Source: Lepisosteus oculatus
Taxonomy: Eukaryota > Chordata > Actinopteri > Semionotiformes > Lepisosteidae
DNA length: 64,000 nt
Reading direction: 5' to 3'
Assembly (NCBI RefSeq): GCF_040954835.1
Contig: NC_090706.1
Location: 36,341,148-36,405,147, forward strand
The notes beneath the pieces are model-generated. The model was not told the origin of the DNA, did not search any database, and was given only the letters and a program-made list of their open reading frames with translations. Both the position numbers and the translations under genes were made by a program. Of the stretch, positions 1 through 14,100 are shown one piece after another (position 1 is the stretch's first letter; each line of letters opens with the position of its first letter).

Positions 1-2123
1 TTTATGTCAGGAGTCCCAGGGATCGCATTTCCTTATTTTAAACTATAGATTCAGATGGCCATTTCTTTGTAAAAGCCTGTGAATCACACAAGTTTCAAAA
101 TAGAATCAGTGTTTAGAGTGAGATTCCGATATTAAGTAATACTTCAGCTACTTGTTTAATATCGTTTATCCCTCTTGTTGACTCACATAAGTTTTGTTTT
201 ACACTGAAACTGCAATTAGGCTGATAAATGATGTGTGCAGGGTGATGATCATGTCATGAGGTATGCCGTTTTGGATTTTTGGGTTCACTTACAGCTCGTA
301 GAAGAGCAGCACTGTAATGAAAGGAAACGATTGGTCCAAATCTGTCTTTACTTTTATTAATGAAGTTTCAATTTAAGATTGTTTCCATAGTTCTTAGTTT
401 TTAGATTATAGAGATGATCTTGCATGTAAAATACTTTTTTGGAGATGAAAAATATAATGATTTTGTTTTTACTAACTACTAAACTTTGTGGGTTTGGTTT
501 AAATCCTTTTATCTGTCTCATGGAACGTCACAAAATAACTTCAGACTCCAGTACCTCAAATTAAACGAACTCAAACTGTTTGAAAATAAACATCGCATAA
601 TTTCCCATAAATAATAACAAACTGCGGTCAGATAGTCTAGCACTCAAAGGAGAACAGAGCGTTAATTTGATTACAGATTACTGAGGGTCTTTCAGACACT
701 GTGGTAGACCTGTGTTTCAGTTTACAATAAATATGCAGCGCGTTATGAAAGTTGTTGAATGCTCATATTTTAAAGGTACCACGTCATTTCATAGGTTTCT
801 TCTGAAGGAGATAGTGAAGTGTCCGAGGAAGCACTTTTTATCTGAGCGCTTCTGAAGACTAATAAAGATGGTGTTTCAATCTCTGTCATGATCCTGAGTC
901 CTTGACAGCTGTTTCTCTCGTTTCTTTTCTTATTTTAAAGTCTCTTTTTCAATGACTCAGCAGTGTTATATGACAGCATTAACATGACTCAGGGAAATTC
1001 CCCAAATTAAGCCATTAAACAACCAAGCGATGTTTTGTGATTCATGAAACCTGTTCTTCACTGGGAATGTCTGCTTGGGAAGACTAGTATCACAAAAATT
1101 TTAGGAATGTTCTTTTGAAATCGATATATTTTACGTGGCTCTTCTAAATAGATTGGTGTATTTGAGTATATAAATACTTGGTCAAAGGCTGGTGAATACA
1201 GATCTCAGAGACAATATATTTTTGTGCCAGTTATCTTGCATAGGTGTCACTGTGTAAATGACCATTGTTCTGAGTTATGTGAAAGTCAGAAGTTTAGAAT
1301 TTGTTCCACTTTTTCATATATTTTAACTGTTTTGTTAATGTACACTGCTGTGCAGAAGTCTTCAATATCCTGAAAACAGACAGGAGTTACATTATATGTA
1401 TGTTTTACACATCGATAATTTATTCACAACTCCCACTAGTGTCGTCTTCCATCATAACAGCTTTGATTATAATTAAGCACAGTTTAGATTAGGTGAGAAG
1501 AAGCCAAGTTTATTAAGCTATCTTTTATTCACATTAATCATCATCAAGGCACATTATACATCACTGCCAGTATGAAGTGCTGTGGTAATATCATCACATT
1601 TACCAGTCAGATCTGTTTGACTCATTGTCATGTGTTGCTTGTTATTAACATCATTTGTTCCTCTCTTTACATACATAAAGTTACAAGGCTGCTTTTTATC
1701 TGTTATTGTAAAATAAAATGTCTCTACGTTCAATTGTTTCTGCATAAGGAAAATTGAGTTTACAGAGCAGAACAATACAAACATGTCGAATCATAATTCA
1801 GAATTTCATAGTTTCTGATATTGCTCTTCTGTTGCAAAAGTTTGTCTAGTTAGAAATGTCTTAATGTTTTGTGTTACATTACTGAAGATATGATATAGAA
1901 ATTTGGTTGTATTTTAAAAGGCTGTGAGAACACATTCTCTTCCTGAAACTTAAAGCATGAAAACTAATGTAAACGTAGGGTTAAATAATTAATACCTCAG
2001 CCAGCTGTCTGAGTCTTCCTCTTTTAAAGTGTGTACAAGTTGTGTTCTTCTAGTATTGATTCTAAGCAGCATTTAAAGATTTTAGATTTTGCATTTTTGA
2101 ATGGCGTTATGTTATCTTCCCAG
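1..2123 (+). other. TNIP1 intron sequence, no exon seen
   Basis: The stretch before the first recognisable TNIP1 exon is AT-rich and has no open frame resembling the missing TNIP1 N-terminus. It ends in a polypyrimidine tract and CAG acceptor at 2121-2123. I read it as intron; the first exons and the promoter lie to the left of the window. A small non-conserved exon could be missed by eye. Confidence 0.6.
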
Positions 2124-5100
2124 GGTGCAATGCTTCAGCTGCCACAGGAGAATGCGGAGCTGGTCAGCCAGCTGCAGAAGCTGGAGAGTTCACTGAGTGT
2201 CTTTGCAGAAGAGTCCAATAAGAACCAGCTGCTGACACATCTGGGGCGGATGGCACTGGAGTTTAACCGGCTGTCCTCTAAAGTACAAAAGAATGAGCAA
2301 AAAACATCACTTCTTCAGGTAAAAGAACAATGTCAGGAATAGCCTGTTCAGATCTTTAGATTTCAGATCTTTACGTTTTTATATGCAATTTTTATTATAA
2401 TTACTGCTAAAAGATGAATAATTGCGAATGTAGCATATGTACCTCTTGTTTTAAGTTCTTACTTATGTAAGTATACTTAGTACTTCATAGTATGTATCAG
2501 TATTTGATCTGTCCCGAACTAGATCAAAACTAAACAGATGACAAATAAAAGGATTTTTGTTTTTAGTATAAGATTGGATCTCATTAATGGACAAAATTCA
2601 AAATATGTTAGAACATTAGAATGGTTTTAAATGGCAGAAGGACATGTGGTCCAACTACCCCTTTATGGTAGTTGGTAATTTATTGGTTCAAGCTGTACCC
2701 AAGAATTTCTTAAGTTGTATTATGTTTTTATTAAAAACCAAAGACATTAAAAATTTGGAAACATCCAAACTTCAGTTTTAACTAAGAGTTTAATTTGATT
2801 TGCCATGCAGACCCTATGTGAACAGCTAAGACAAGAGAATACTGATCTGCGGAGGAAAATGGAAGAAGATCTTCAGTACAGAAACCAAGACTTGGAGGAG
2901 CTTAGGTTGGCTTTTCTATTTAAATGTACTAATGTAAAGGAAACTATACTAGAAATGAGTCCATTACAATGATCAGCATCACAGGTGGTCATTTAATTTT
3001 AAGGAATTAGTGTTGTCATTAGAGCCTCAATTGAGAAATCGTATGAGATCAGCTACTGTAGAGAATCTCAGAAATACATACATCCCTTTTATTCTCTTGG
3101 CAATAAAAACATTTTTTACAGAGAGTCTTAAAAATTGGAACAGAATTCATGGAACAGGTTTTTGTTTTAATTCTTCCATCGATCGATTATTAGAAAGCTG
3201 CTTCTTCTTGTTAATGATCCCAGCAGTTTGTTCTGTATCCCAGAAGCTTGGGGCACATGGTAGGGATCCAGGCTGCCTGGATGAGACGACAGTCCATCAC
3301 AGGGTGCACACACAAACTGGATACACATTAAAACACCAAGTAACCTAGCCAGCATGTCTTTGGGAGGTACAAGTACCACCTGAATAATAACCCATGTGGT
3401 TGTAGAGAGGGGGACATTCAGGCAGCAGAGCCCCCTCACATGAGTGCAGATATTCTTTCAATACATTGTGCATAAAGCAAGATTAAGTCCTTAGAACTAT
3501 TTCCTTCTTTGTGTGGCATTTGAAGAATCACACAAATATATATATATAACACTGAGGTTTGATGAGTATCAGAGAGTTAGTTGTATCTTTGTATTGTGAC
3601 ATACTGACCACTAAACTAAACCCACACTGCTTTCTTAAAGATGTGTTTTTTTTCTGATAAGTCAGGAAAAATGACATTTGTAGCTATTCTCAATTGCAAT
3701 TATGTAGCAGGTTTCTAATGCCAATAAGACAAGTTATGTAAGTGATAATCATAGTGCAGAGCACTGGAAGTCATGGTCACATGAAAGACTGAAATAGTGT
3801 TGAGTTCACAGTTATAGTACTGGTCTGAAGCATGCTTTTGCAGGGTCTTTCCAGACAGATACCCCTGCTGATTTGAAGAGCGAAACAAATAGTTCAACAA
3901 AAAATGGAATCCTTGGTATTTTCTTCTCTACCTTACCCAGTTGATTTTTTTTTTCTTTTGGTTTTGCTCATTTGCATTCTAGGCAGGAAAACCTAAAACT
4001 GAAGAAGCTTGTGACTGGCTCAGATGAGCAGAAGGTAGGGTTGCAGTTTGGATCCAAGCAAGATGTACTGAAACAGGAACCTGTAGGTGTAAAGATGGAA
4101 GTGGCTCTAGTGCAACAGGTAAACTCAGCTTTCATTTACATTTACATGAGCGCAGTGGCATTTGTCTGCTATTTGAAGTGTTAGGACAGACCTTGTTTAA
4201 ATCAGTATTGACTCTATTTTACTTTTGTTTCAAAAGTGTATGAATTTATTAAGGTGGTTCCATGTTGACTAAGATCATATTAAGACATTTACTCTAAATA
4301 ATATGCTGTATGCTCTCTTAACCATTCGGTAATAGGTTTGGAGGTTTCCTTGGTTCATTAGTCTGTCGGCAAACCTGAGCTTTTTGACAGAGGTAATCAG
4401 GTTTTTGCCAAAATACCTGATATAGTTTGGAGTCCACCTATTCCAAGTTTCAAATGAAGGAAAAATATCCAATTTTGGGCTTCACAGTAGGGGATATTTT
4501 TCTAAATGAGCTTCACCTTAATGAGCTAATAATTACCCCCTAATGAGACTAGCAAAACCTATTCTTACAAAAAATGATTTTAGCCAGTTGTCCACATTAT
4601 TCCATTTGACTTGGGAATCAGGTATTTTCTTTTTATGCTGTCATGAAACTCTGCCACAGACCAGGAATTAATGAAGCGAACTCCAATAGTCTTAGAGACA
4701 CTGTATCCTGATGATATCAAGAGTTTTAGAAACATGAGTTATTAATGCACCACACTTTTGTGACCACACATTGTGGTAGAACGTCCTTCCACTGTGTTTC
4801 TGGTGGAATATCAACCATCCCATTAGCCTGGACATCTTGACCACACACACTACAGCTGATACTTGGATGTTGGGTGAATTTATATAACTCGTTCTTATAG
4901 ATTATTGACTTCAACAGTTCCAAAAATTGATAAAAGATAATCCTTTTCTTTGCATCTTTTAACAATTCTCAGCTTTCCCTCCCTTTGAGGCATGTAAAGT
5001 AAAAAACAAAAATCCAGCACAATTTTCAGCCTGTGGGGTTAAGATTTTCTTTAAAATATTATTGGAATAGAGGTAACCTACTCTGTCCTATAAAGAACTA

Positions 5101-8100
5101 AGATTAAAACATTTATGAGAGGTACACTGTATGCAGAGATTGGTATTAATAACTGATATCAGTTGGTTAACATCCATATTCAACATCCATGCAAAATGCC
5201 TCATACATATAGATAAGTAGTTAAAAAGTACCCTCTGGTATGCAAAGATTAGTTTACAAAGTTCTAAGTCTGATGCAGAGACTACCTTTACATGGAAAAC
5301 AATTGTACTATGAATCACCATGTTAACATGTGCATCTGCTTAGTATACCCTGAATTTGGAATATAGAATAAATTCACTTCCTTATATTGTTAACACCACA
5401 AAGGTTTTTTCCACCACATTCCTTATCTTAAGATTCCTGTAAAGCTATGCATGAATTGTCCTTCCTTTTTGTTTTCCTGTTTTACAAAGTGATATTAAGA
5501 TTAACTGTAATATTTCCCCTGTTATGATAAAAAGGTTTTACATATAATTTTTTGTGAATCTGTCACTTTTCTTTGTAATTTAGATTTAATACATCATACA
5601 TCTTTAGCTTCTTATCTTTACTGTAAGGAAAAAAGTCCTTTTTTATTTTATACATCATATTGTTACTGTGTATCACACTGTTGCTAGCCGTTTTATGTCA
5701 CCTTTAGTGGAATTTGTAGGTATTTTCATACTAACGTGAATTCTGTATCTTTAAGAAGTTCGAAATTTCAACAGTAAAATAGGATAAAGAGATGGAGTTT
5801 GCAGCTCTTCTTCTAGATAGTCAAAGCACCATCTTCAGTGAGTTCTGAATGCTCCATTTGGACTTTGTTTTGCCTAATTAGTACAGGTTACAGAAGGGCA
5901 CTTTCCAAGCCTCCAGGACTATGGTTATCCAAGATGCGGGTTTGAAAACCCGTAAATAAATAATATTTAGCTCTGGTTAAAAATATAGAAAAAACAAATA
6001 TTGGAGGTCAGAATGTGCTTGTATTTAGTTGTGTTGTTTGGTATATGCTTTAGGGTGGCAAAGCAGTGGAGAAGTCAGAATCCAAGAGCTGTGATCCAGA
6101 AGTGTATGAGAAGAAGATAAAACTCCTGGAAAAGCAGAGAAAAGATGTAAGAGAACTGTATATGTGATACCCATTTTTCGCACGTTACTTAGCTCTTAGT
6201 GATGTTTACTGAAACCCTACTTTGTAAGAGAAACTTTTCTCAAGATTCATAGTATCTTCTATCGGAGCTGGTTTGTCACGGAGCTGAAATGTAGTCTTCC
6301 CTTATTCTTACAAAACAGTTCTGACACCATGGAGTTTGATTCATATTTAACTGCATGATGTCTTCAGACCCCAATTTAAGTTTAAATTGCTTTGATTCTT
6401 TCAAATCATGTCTCCAAATCTTGGTAAATTTGTAAGAAAATTAGTGGTAATTAGAAAATTATATTAAGTATTTTAAAGACATACCAAATTACACGTTTCA
6501 GTGTCTAATTCACATAACAACGGTTACAGACAAAAGGAGGCCATTCAGCCCATGTGGCTCACTACTTCTAACCTCTTTCTTTCAAGATCCCTCTTGTTAA
6601 TATTTTAAAACCCGTTCACTTTTGTTGTTATGATTTCACGGACGATCAGGTAAATATAGGTAATAACAGGAGCAACTGTATTGTTTACTGTAATTAATAT
6701 ATCCTTAATTGGATATGCTTCCGTCTTCAGACTGAGCACTCAGAACTTGTTTTTGCTGTTCCAAGAAGTCTGTTCTCTTCTCATGTCATATTTTGTTGTG
6801 TTTGCTGCAGGTACTGGAGATAAATAAGCAGTGGGATATACAGTGGAATTCCATGAGACAACAGTTTGAACAGAAGGTTAAAACACTTTTATGTCCATTT
6901 CCTGTTTTTGTGTTCTGTGTAATGTTTTGAGATATTAATTTGCTATAATTGCCTCTTGGTTAGGCATATCGCAGTAATGAATTCATTGAAAAAGGAAATC
7001 TGGTATTTTTTAAGTCTGTGTAAATTTAATATAAAATGCTGGCAACTGAAAGGTGAGCTGCTCATGCATGTAAATGTAATCTTTTCATATATTGTATATT
7101 TCTGACCCTTTTCCTTTAATTAATTTCTGTTAATGCTTGTTTTTAATGGTGAAAAGCTGTTTTTTCTTTCCCACTTGAAGATTTAGATGCGTTGAGTTGC
7201 ATCATTATTAAATTTGCAAAGAAGCAAGCAAAGGTTAATTCCATACTAAAAGAAAGTTACTTGAAAGTATGTGCTCTTTTGCTGCCAGAATGCGCTGATG
7301 CAGCTCTCCACTCACCTCAGCATTTTTGGGGGGTCAGTGAGATGCTGGTGAACCTTTGAAAGTTCTCTGAAAGAGTTGCTCTACTGATCTGCTGTGCACA
7401 ATTACATAACATCCAGGTTTAACTCTTGCCACTGAAAAACTGTTGCCGCAAATAAAAGGTCCAGTGCATTTGCTCTGTGTGCCATCTTCCCTTTCATCCT
7501 GCTGACAGATGACGCTGATCATCCAGATGTTAAGCTACAGAGTTGATCTTAAAAGCCTGAGAAACATAATTACTGGTTTTTATCATCTGCAAAAATAGGC
7601 AAACTGCAACACTCTCAAGTACATTTTGATCAGATTTTGGTCTTTATATACCTAATCCTACTAGCAGTGGAAATTGATGATCTGTTAGATACAAAGCATC
7701 AGAATTTGGCAACCACAGTGCCAGCCACAGGCCTATGCAACACCTTGAGCAGAATTTCCCTAACCTCTTGTGTACCCTCTTGTCTTCCTGTTGTGGTGAA
7801 ACCTGGGGCTGGCCAGGGTTTCACAGTGCTCCGAAGGAACAGCCTTTCATCTCTAAAATTAATGTATGAAAAACTTCGACTTCGGCTTGCAACCGGAAAC
7901 CTGTTAGCTTTTTATATGTTCTCTCACGTCATTACTTCTGTTGTACACACCGTATCAAAGTGTAGAAAAATGACACATCTCTCGGGTACCATAAAAAAGC
8001 ATCTTCATTTCATTTCCTTAACCAAGCCAGTATGACATGTTTTCTTCCATGATAGACAGCCTTGGTGATTTGACATCAGCTCCTTTTTTTTAAGGCGTTT

Positions 8101-11100
8101 CTGAAAAAATACTGCAGAAGAATATTATTCCTTAGAAGAATAACTTGATGTGTAAAAGAACACTTACATATGCGTGTGTTGCTGTTTTAGTAAATTACAT
8201 AGATCAGACTGGGAATTTTTTTAAGGTTGAAGGTTTTTTTTTAAGCAGTGAATATTTCCTTCTCCAGATCACTGACCTGAGGCAGAGACTAGCAGATTCC
8301 CAGAAAGCAGTGTCTGAGCTGGAGGCTGAACGGGAGCAGAAGCTGAGGGACTATGACAGGAAGCTCTTACTGGCCAAGTCTAAGATCGAGAATCTGCAGG
8401 TGAGAACTCACAATCGTGACAGAGGTTGTAGTTATTACTTCCTGCGGAACTTTTTTCCCCCAGTGGTGGGTATTGGTTGCTTTTGGTTTTGGGCAGGCCT
8501 GCAATCTGAACTCTTTCAATCCTACAATCTGTAAGTTTATACACATAATTTTGAGCTACAATAAGGGTAGTGTCTGTGATGGGGCAGAAGTTGAGATTGT
8601 GATAACAGTGAAAAATTGTCTTTGTGGTCAGTGTCGATCCTTGAATTCAAAATCTTGATCTTACAATTGGCTTTTAATCATAAACGTACAGCATGGTTAT
8701 GTTAACAACAAGTTTTTAAATGTTAGTTGATCAACAGAACCATCCCTTTTTGTTTGCATGATTTCCCTTCCCTACTTTTCCCTTACCTTAATCGCCCTGT
8801 AGTAATACAAGGTGTGACAATCTAGATAATGGTTTGCCTCCCGCTTAATGGTCTCATTCTTTTCAACATAGAACATGGTGTGGTTGCCTGATTTGATTGT
8901 GTTCTCTGACCTAAAGTTTATGACCTGGAACCCCCTGTACTTTCCCCAAGCTGGACTTCATATCCCATTGTCAGAGTTTAGGATTCTTACCACAGGAATT
9001 ACCCTTGAGGAAATATCTGTTATCAGTGGATAACACCACAATATCAGTTGCATGGCCTCTTTCCAGAAATCCAGTTATTTTTCTACCGAAGCAGAAAAGC
9101 CTTTATTTGTTTAACTGTGTCTGAAGATCTGCACTGTGGTTGTTTTGAGGTTCAAGAAAATGTATGTCCTTTATAATGTGGACCTTGTATGGACCCTGGT
9201 CTTCCGTGGTACATTTCACTTGCATCCCATGGAACATATAATTTCACATTGCCCTATGAAGTCTGTAAATGTACAATAAATACAAAAATAGTACTTTATT
9301 GTCATGTGATAGTGTACTCTGCATGATAATTTTCTGTCACTTTGATAATCATAGAGAACGCAATTTGAAAAAAAACTGTATCGGAAGGAAGGCCGTCTCT
9401 GTGCTTTTTGCTTGTTGTAGCTCAAGCTTGTCTTTTGATCGTCTCAGGCAGAGAAAGAGCGGCTAACTGCAGAGGTCACTGATCTCAAACATAAGATGAA
9501 GTACGTCCAGGACCAGCTAACACCCCTGACCAAGCAAAGGGAATATCAAGAAAAGGAAATCCAGCGCTTAAACCGGGTAAAACACTGGACCACTGCAGCA
9601 CCTGTGCACACACATGCAATAAATGGAGATAATAGTCGCTGCATTCTTTAACCACCCTGCACCTGTGGATGGAGGTCACAGCAGAATAGAAATACCACAG
9701 CTCTGTCTGAAAAAGGAGTGATACAGAGGAGGGATAAGTAAAATGTAGGACAGTGATGAGTAAGAAACAGGGCTGTTTGAGACACAACAAGTCTGAATTT
9801 AAGATTAGTCATCCCCGATGAAGGCCTTGGTTGTCTCAGAATCCCCTGCTGTGGGAGTTTTGTTGCCTTCTTCTAGAGTAAATTCTTTCATTGCAAGGGA
9901 CCTGTGTCCTGCGAAACTTACAGTCCAGGCTGATGGTCTTTGCCTGCTAGGCTTCTCTATCCCTGCAAACATAACCAAGCACTGTGCAAAAAAAACAATT
10001 CTATAAATGGGAAAACTACGAAACATTCTGCTTTTTTTTACTTTTACACATGAGCCATCTGTACTCTAGTCGCTTCTATGGAAGCCTGTTTCCGCCAGGG
10101 AGTAAAAAAAAACAAATGCTCTATGGTATCTCAGAATTCCGACTCCATATCTCGCAATTGCGACTTAAAAACTCCGAATTACGACTTAAAATCAGCTCAG
10201 CTTAGCTCAGTTGGCAAGACCTGGGTTCGAGCCAATGATGTGAGGCACAAACTAGGGTGGGAGCGGCGAGGGCCCAAGCCCTAGAACCCGAATCGGTTAC
10301 AATAACTAAAGGACAGACAATGAAATGTGGGCTGTTTCGAAGTTGCAAATGTGAGATACAAAGTCGCAATTGCGAGATACCATAGTGCGTTTTCTTTTAC
10401 TCTTTGGCGGAAACGGGCTTCCATACACTTCACCGTTAAGCTGTGGTTTTTTTTAATAACTAGTCATCGACCCATTTTTGCTGTTTTGTCTTCAGGCCCT
10501 AGAAGAAGCGCTGAACCTGCAACCCGCCTCTGCTCCCCAGGCTCCTGTGTTCAGTAACCATGGCGATGGAGCGATGAACTTCAGGCGGCAGGAGCTCCTC
10601 ACCCAAATAACAGTACTAAAGGAGCAGGTAGAGCCTTTTGCCAAGAATAAAGTGTAAATGAAGATTTAGGAAAACAGTAGGGGTGGGCGCCTGGTTTGAC
10701 AGAAGCAATAGTTCCTCTACTCTGTTAAGGTTTCCCTCAGTGTTTTCAGTGTTTTCATTTTGCAGTTTTCATCTCCTCCTCTTATGCTGACAGGTTTGTA
10801 AGTTCAGAAACATTTGTTTTCACCTCTTATCAAAACACAGTGATTGGGAAATCCTGGGTACACCCCGAACAAAATTACATTTTTTTTTTATGTGAGGTAT
10901 CATGCCCTTTTTACTCATTTCAGAACAACATTTCTAGAATTGCTAGACTAAACAGTGTAAAGCACGAATAGTAGGTCTGTAAATGCCCTTGCGTCCCCGC
11001 CAGGTGAAGATCTTTGAAGAGGACTTTCAGAAAGAGCGAAGCGACCGAGAGCGCATGAATGAGGAAAAGGAGGAACTGAAGCAACAGGTGGAAAGACTGC

Positions 11101-14100
11101 AGGACCAAATGACAAAGCTGACAAATCAGGTACGAGGCGTTGCTCTTCTCAGCAGAGAAGTTGTAGGAGTATGGAACCAACCAGACAGCCATGATGATGT
11201 GGCCGTTATCCTGGCTTCTTTCGAGAAACAGCTGCATGAAATCCTTTAGCTGCTAACTACTATATGGGCTAGATGGTCTCCTCTCCTTTGTTACTTTTTT
11301 TCTTACTGGTATATACTGCAGTTATAACTCGAGCTAACTCTTGCACATGATAGTGCTGTTGAATAAAACCTCTTTAGTCGGATGCTGTCAGATTGCTAGT
11401 TGGACTTGTTACGTGTTCAGTTGTGTCCATCAAATAAAAAAGCCAGAAGAAAATGTTGCAGCTGAGCTACTTGATATTAATTAGTATTTTTTTATGTGAG
11501 TTTTTAATTTGAGTTTCACTTTTGAGCTTAACAATTCATCCGGTTTGTTTTGTCAGATGTCCTTATTACATCACTACTTTACCTACATAGAAAATGAGTC
11601 AAAGTAATTTTAATTTGCCAGCCACAAGAAACAGATTAAAGTTTTGATTCTTATGTTCTAAAGTTTGGGTATGTTTGTTTGTGTAGTAAAGATTCTTCAC
11701 TTCACGTTTGTCCCCAGTAAAGCTTACTGGTAGAATGAGGCATATGACATCATGGGAGTGTTAATAGAAGTCAGATGACTTAGCCCCTGAAGACACGGCT
11801 TTCAAGCACGACTCACACTTTCAGTTCTTTCCAGCAATTGCTTGAATATTTTAACATTTTACCTTTGTTGTTTGTCATTAAGGACTACTCTTGCTTTTGC
11901 TTTCTGCATTTGCCTGTTAACTATTATGTGTTTTTTCCTATTTTTTTCTTTTTCATTACAGTACTTCCACCACTTAGGAACATTTTAATACTTTTCGCAA
12001 TAACGTACACAAATCAGAACTTTTATTTGATTGAGTCACTACAGTCTTGACATATGAAATCTGTTATTGTAATATTGCAGCTGGTGTTTCTTAGGTTTAC
12101 CTTTTTTCATATTATGTTCTCACACTAACAACTTTTGCTAACCTGTTTATTCTTGTCTTTTAAATTTGGGCCTTTTGCTGTGTGTTTTTTTGTATTCGTT
12201 TGTATGAAGGCTTTTTTTTATAAGCAGGCCTGCATTCTAAACTCTGCTGCTTTTCCCCTCTTTCCATGCATGAATGTCTCAGTTGCGCCAGGCGCAGAGC
12301 GACTGTCAGAGAGAGCGAGTGGAGAGGTACAAACTGGAGAAACTTCAGAGGCATCTTAAGCAGGTACTCGATGTCCAAGCCACACAAATGCACTGTCGTT
12401 GAACAGAATGCACAGATTTCACTGGCTTTTTTGCTAGTGTGTTAATGTCATGGTGTATACACTTTCACAACTGTGAATTGTTTGAATTGTGAATTCAGCT
12501 CCCCTGTAAAGAATTTCCTTTTTTGCTGAACAAATCCTCGCATCTGCTGAAAACCTTTGTTTTACAGCTCACCTCAGCCAATTCATTGACCAGTAAGAAT
12601 ACACTCACACTAACACATACTGACAGCTTAGAGCAGGAACACAAAACCCCTTCTTCAGATGTAGAGTGTGATGTGTAAAGTTGTATTGGTAGGGACATGA
12701 TGTGTGGGCATGGAAATGACATACCTTGATACGGTTCATCCATATTCCAGCCTGGCTAGAAACAATAGTGTTAGAAATAAATAATCATCTGAAATAGAGA
12801 ATGGATTTAGTTGGATTTGAAACTCAAAATAACATATTCAATTATCGGCCAAATACATTCTTAACCAGCTTCATAGCTGTTACGTTATGATAAGTAGTGA
12901 AATGAAATCCGATTGTTCACTTTTCTTCTCATCACTATTATGCTGTCAGTATTTATTTGGCATATGCATTGTTCTCCATGGGTAAAATTTCCTTCAGTTA
13001 GTTATTAAGAAAGAGTTGCAAAGAAATTTGGATTTGTTTTTGAAAAACAGAGCAATTCCATTTCAAAATAGAAAAAACAAACCTTATGATTAAGGTGTTA
13101 TGAGCAATCTTGAATGGACTGAGTTCTCACTGTAGCACCGGAGTAATGTCAAATGCCAAGGATGTCCTTGGCAGAGTTCTGTCTGGCTATTTAACGTTTT
13201 GGAATATCTGCACAGCCAGAGCACAGGTCTAGCAGTTCAGTTCTTAACCTTTTGTAGTGTTGTAATTGTTTTGTACCCAGTATAGCCAGTACTGAATATG
13301 TGATTAACAGGCTGAAAATCCACTGTTGGTAAGAGTAGGAGGCCAGCTGTCCTGTATAAATTCCACTCTTGGCCTCTAAGTGCCCCCATAATTCTGTTAT
13401 GTAATGGGTGTAGAATGGGTCTTGTTTATAAAAGAGTTTTGAGGTCATTCAAGATGAAAAACAGTTGTAAAATACACATAATTGTCATCTGTGATGATCT
13501 ACAGGACTTTCAGTTGAAGGGAATTGCTATGTAAGAAAGTAGCGTCTGGAATTTCAGTTTTTATACCCATGAGGTAATTTCTGGTGTTCAGCTCCCTCTT
13601 CTGGTTGTTTCTTGAAACGTTTCAGACCTGTTTGTAATTTTTCTGGCATGTTCTGGTTAATGAGCATAACCCATGTTTGTCTGTTACAAACAATAAACTC
13701 ATATTTTGATTTAAAGTTTGACTGTTGCTTAAAAAGGAAGAAGAAAGCACCATATCTCCAGTAGTTTCAGCTGCTGGGACTTCTTTGGTGTCAATCTTCT
13801 CATGAAATATTGTTTGCAGTAAATTTCAATATAGTAATGCAGTATATTTGGTAAAACTTTGCTTCATTATAGGATAAATGCTGAAATGTGATCAGAGCTG
13901 CTACAAAAAATGTAGAAATAATATTTTTATGTCTTGATATTGTGATATTATGACTCAACATTAATTGCAGTCTTCAGTTATACTAAGTGTGTAACTAAGT
14001 AATACTAAGTATTAAGCGTACAAAATCTGAATGTCTAAGAATTATTGCAAAGTCTTTGTTGGCAATAAATCTGGACACCGTCGTAACAGTCTTGGCTAGT

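Noticed and set aside
10203..10233. A tRNA gene (A and B boxes present)
   Set aside because: The boxes are only 9 bases apart and there is no acceptor stem or anticodon arm; it is a remnant inside a MITE.
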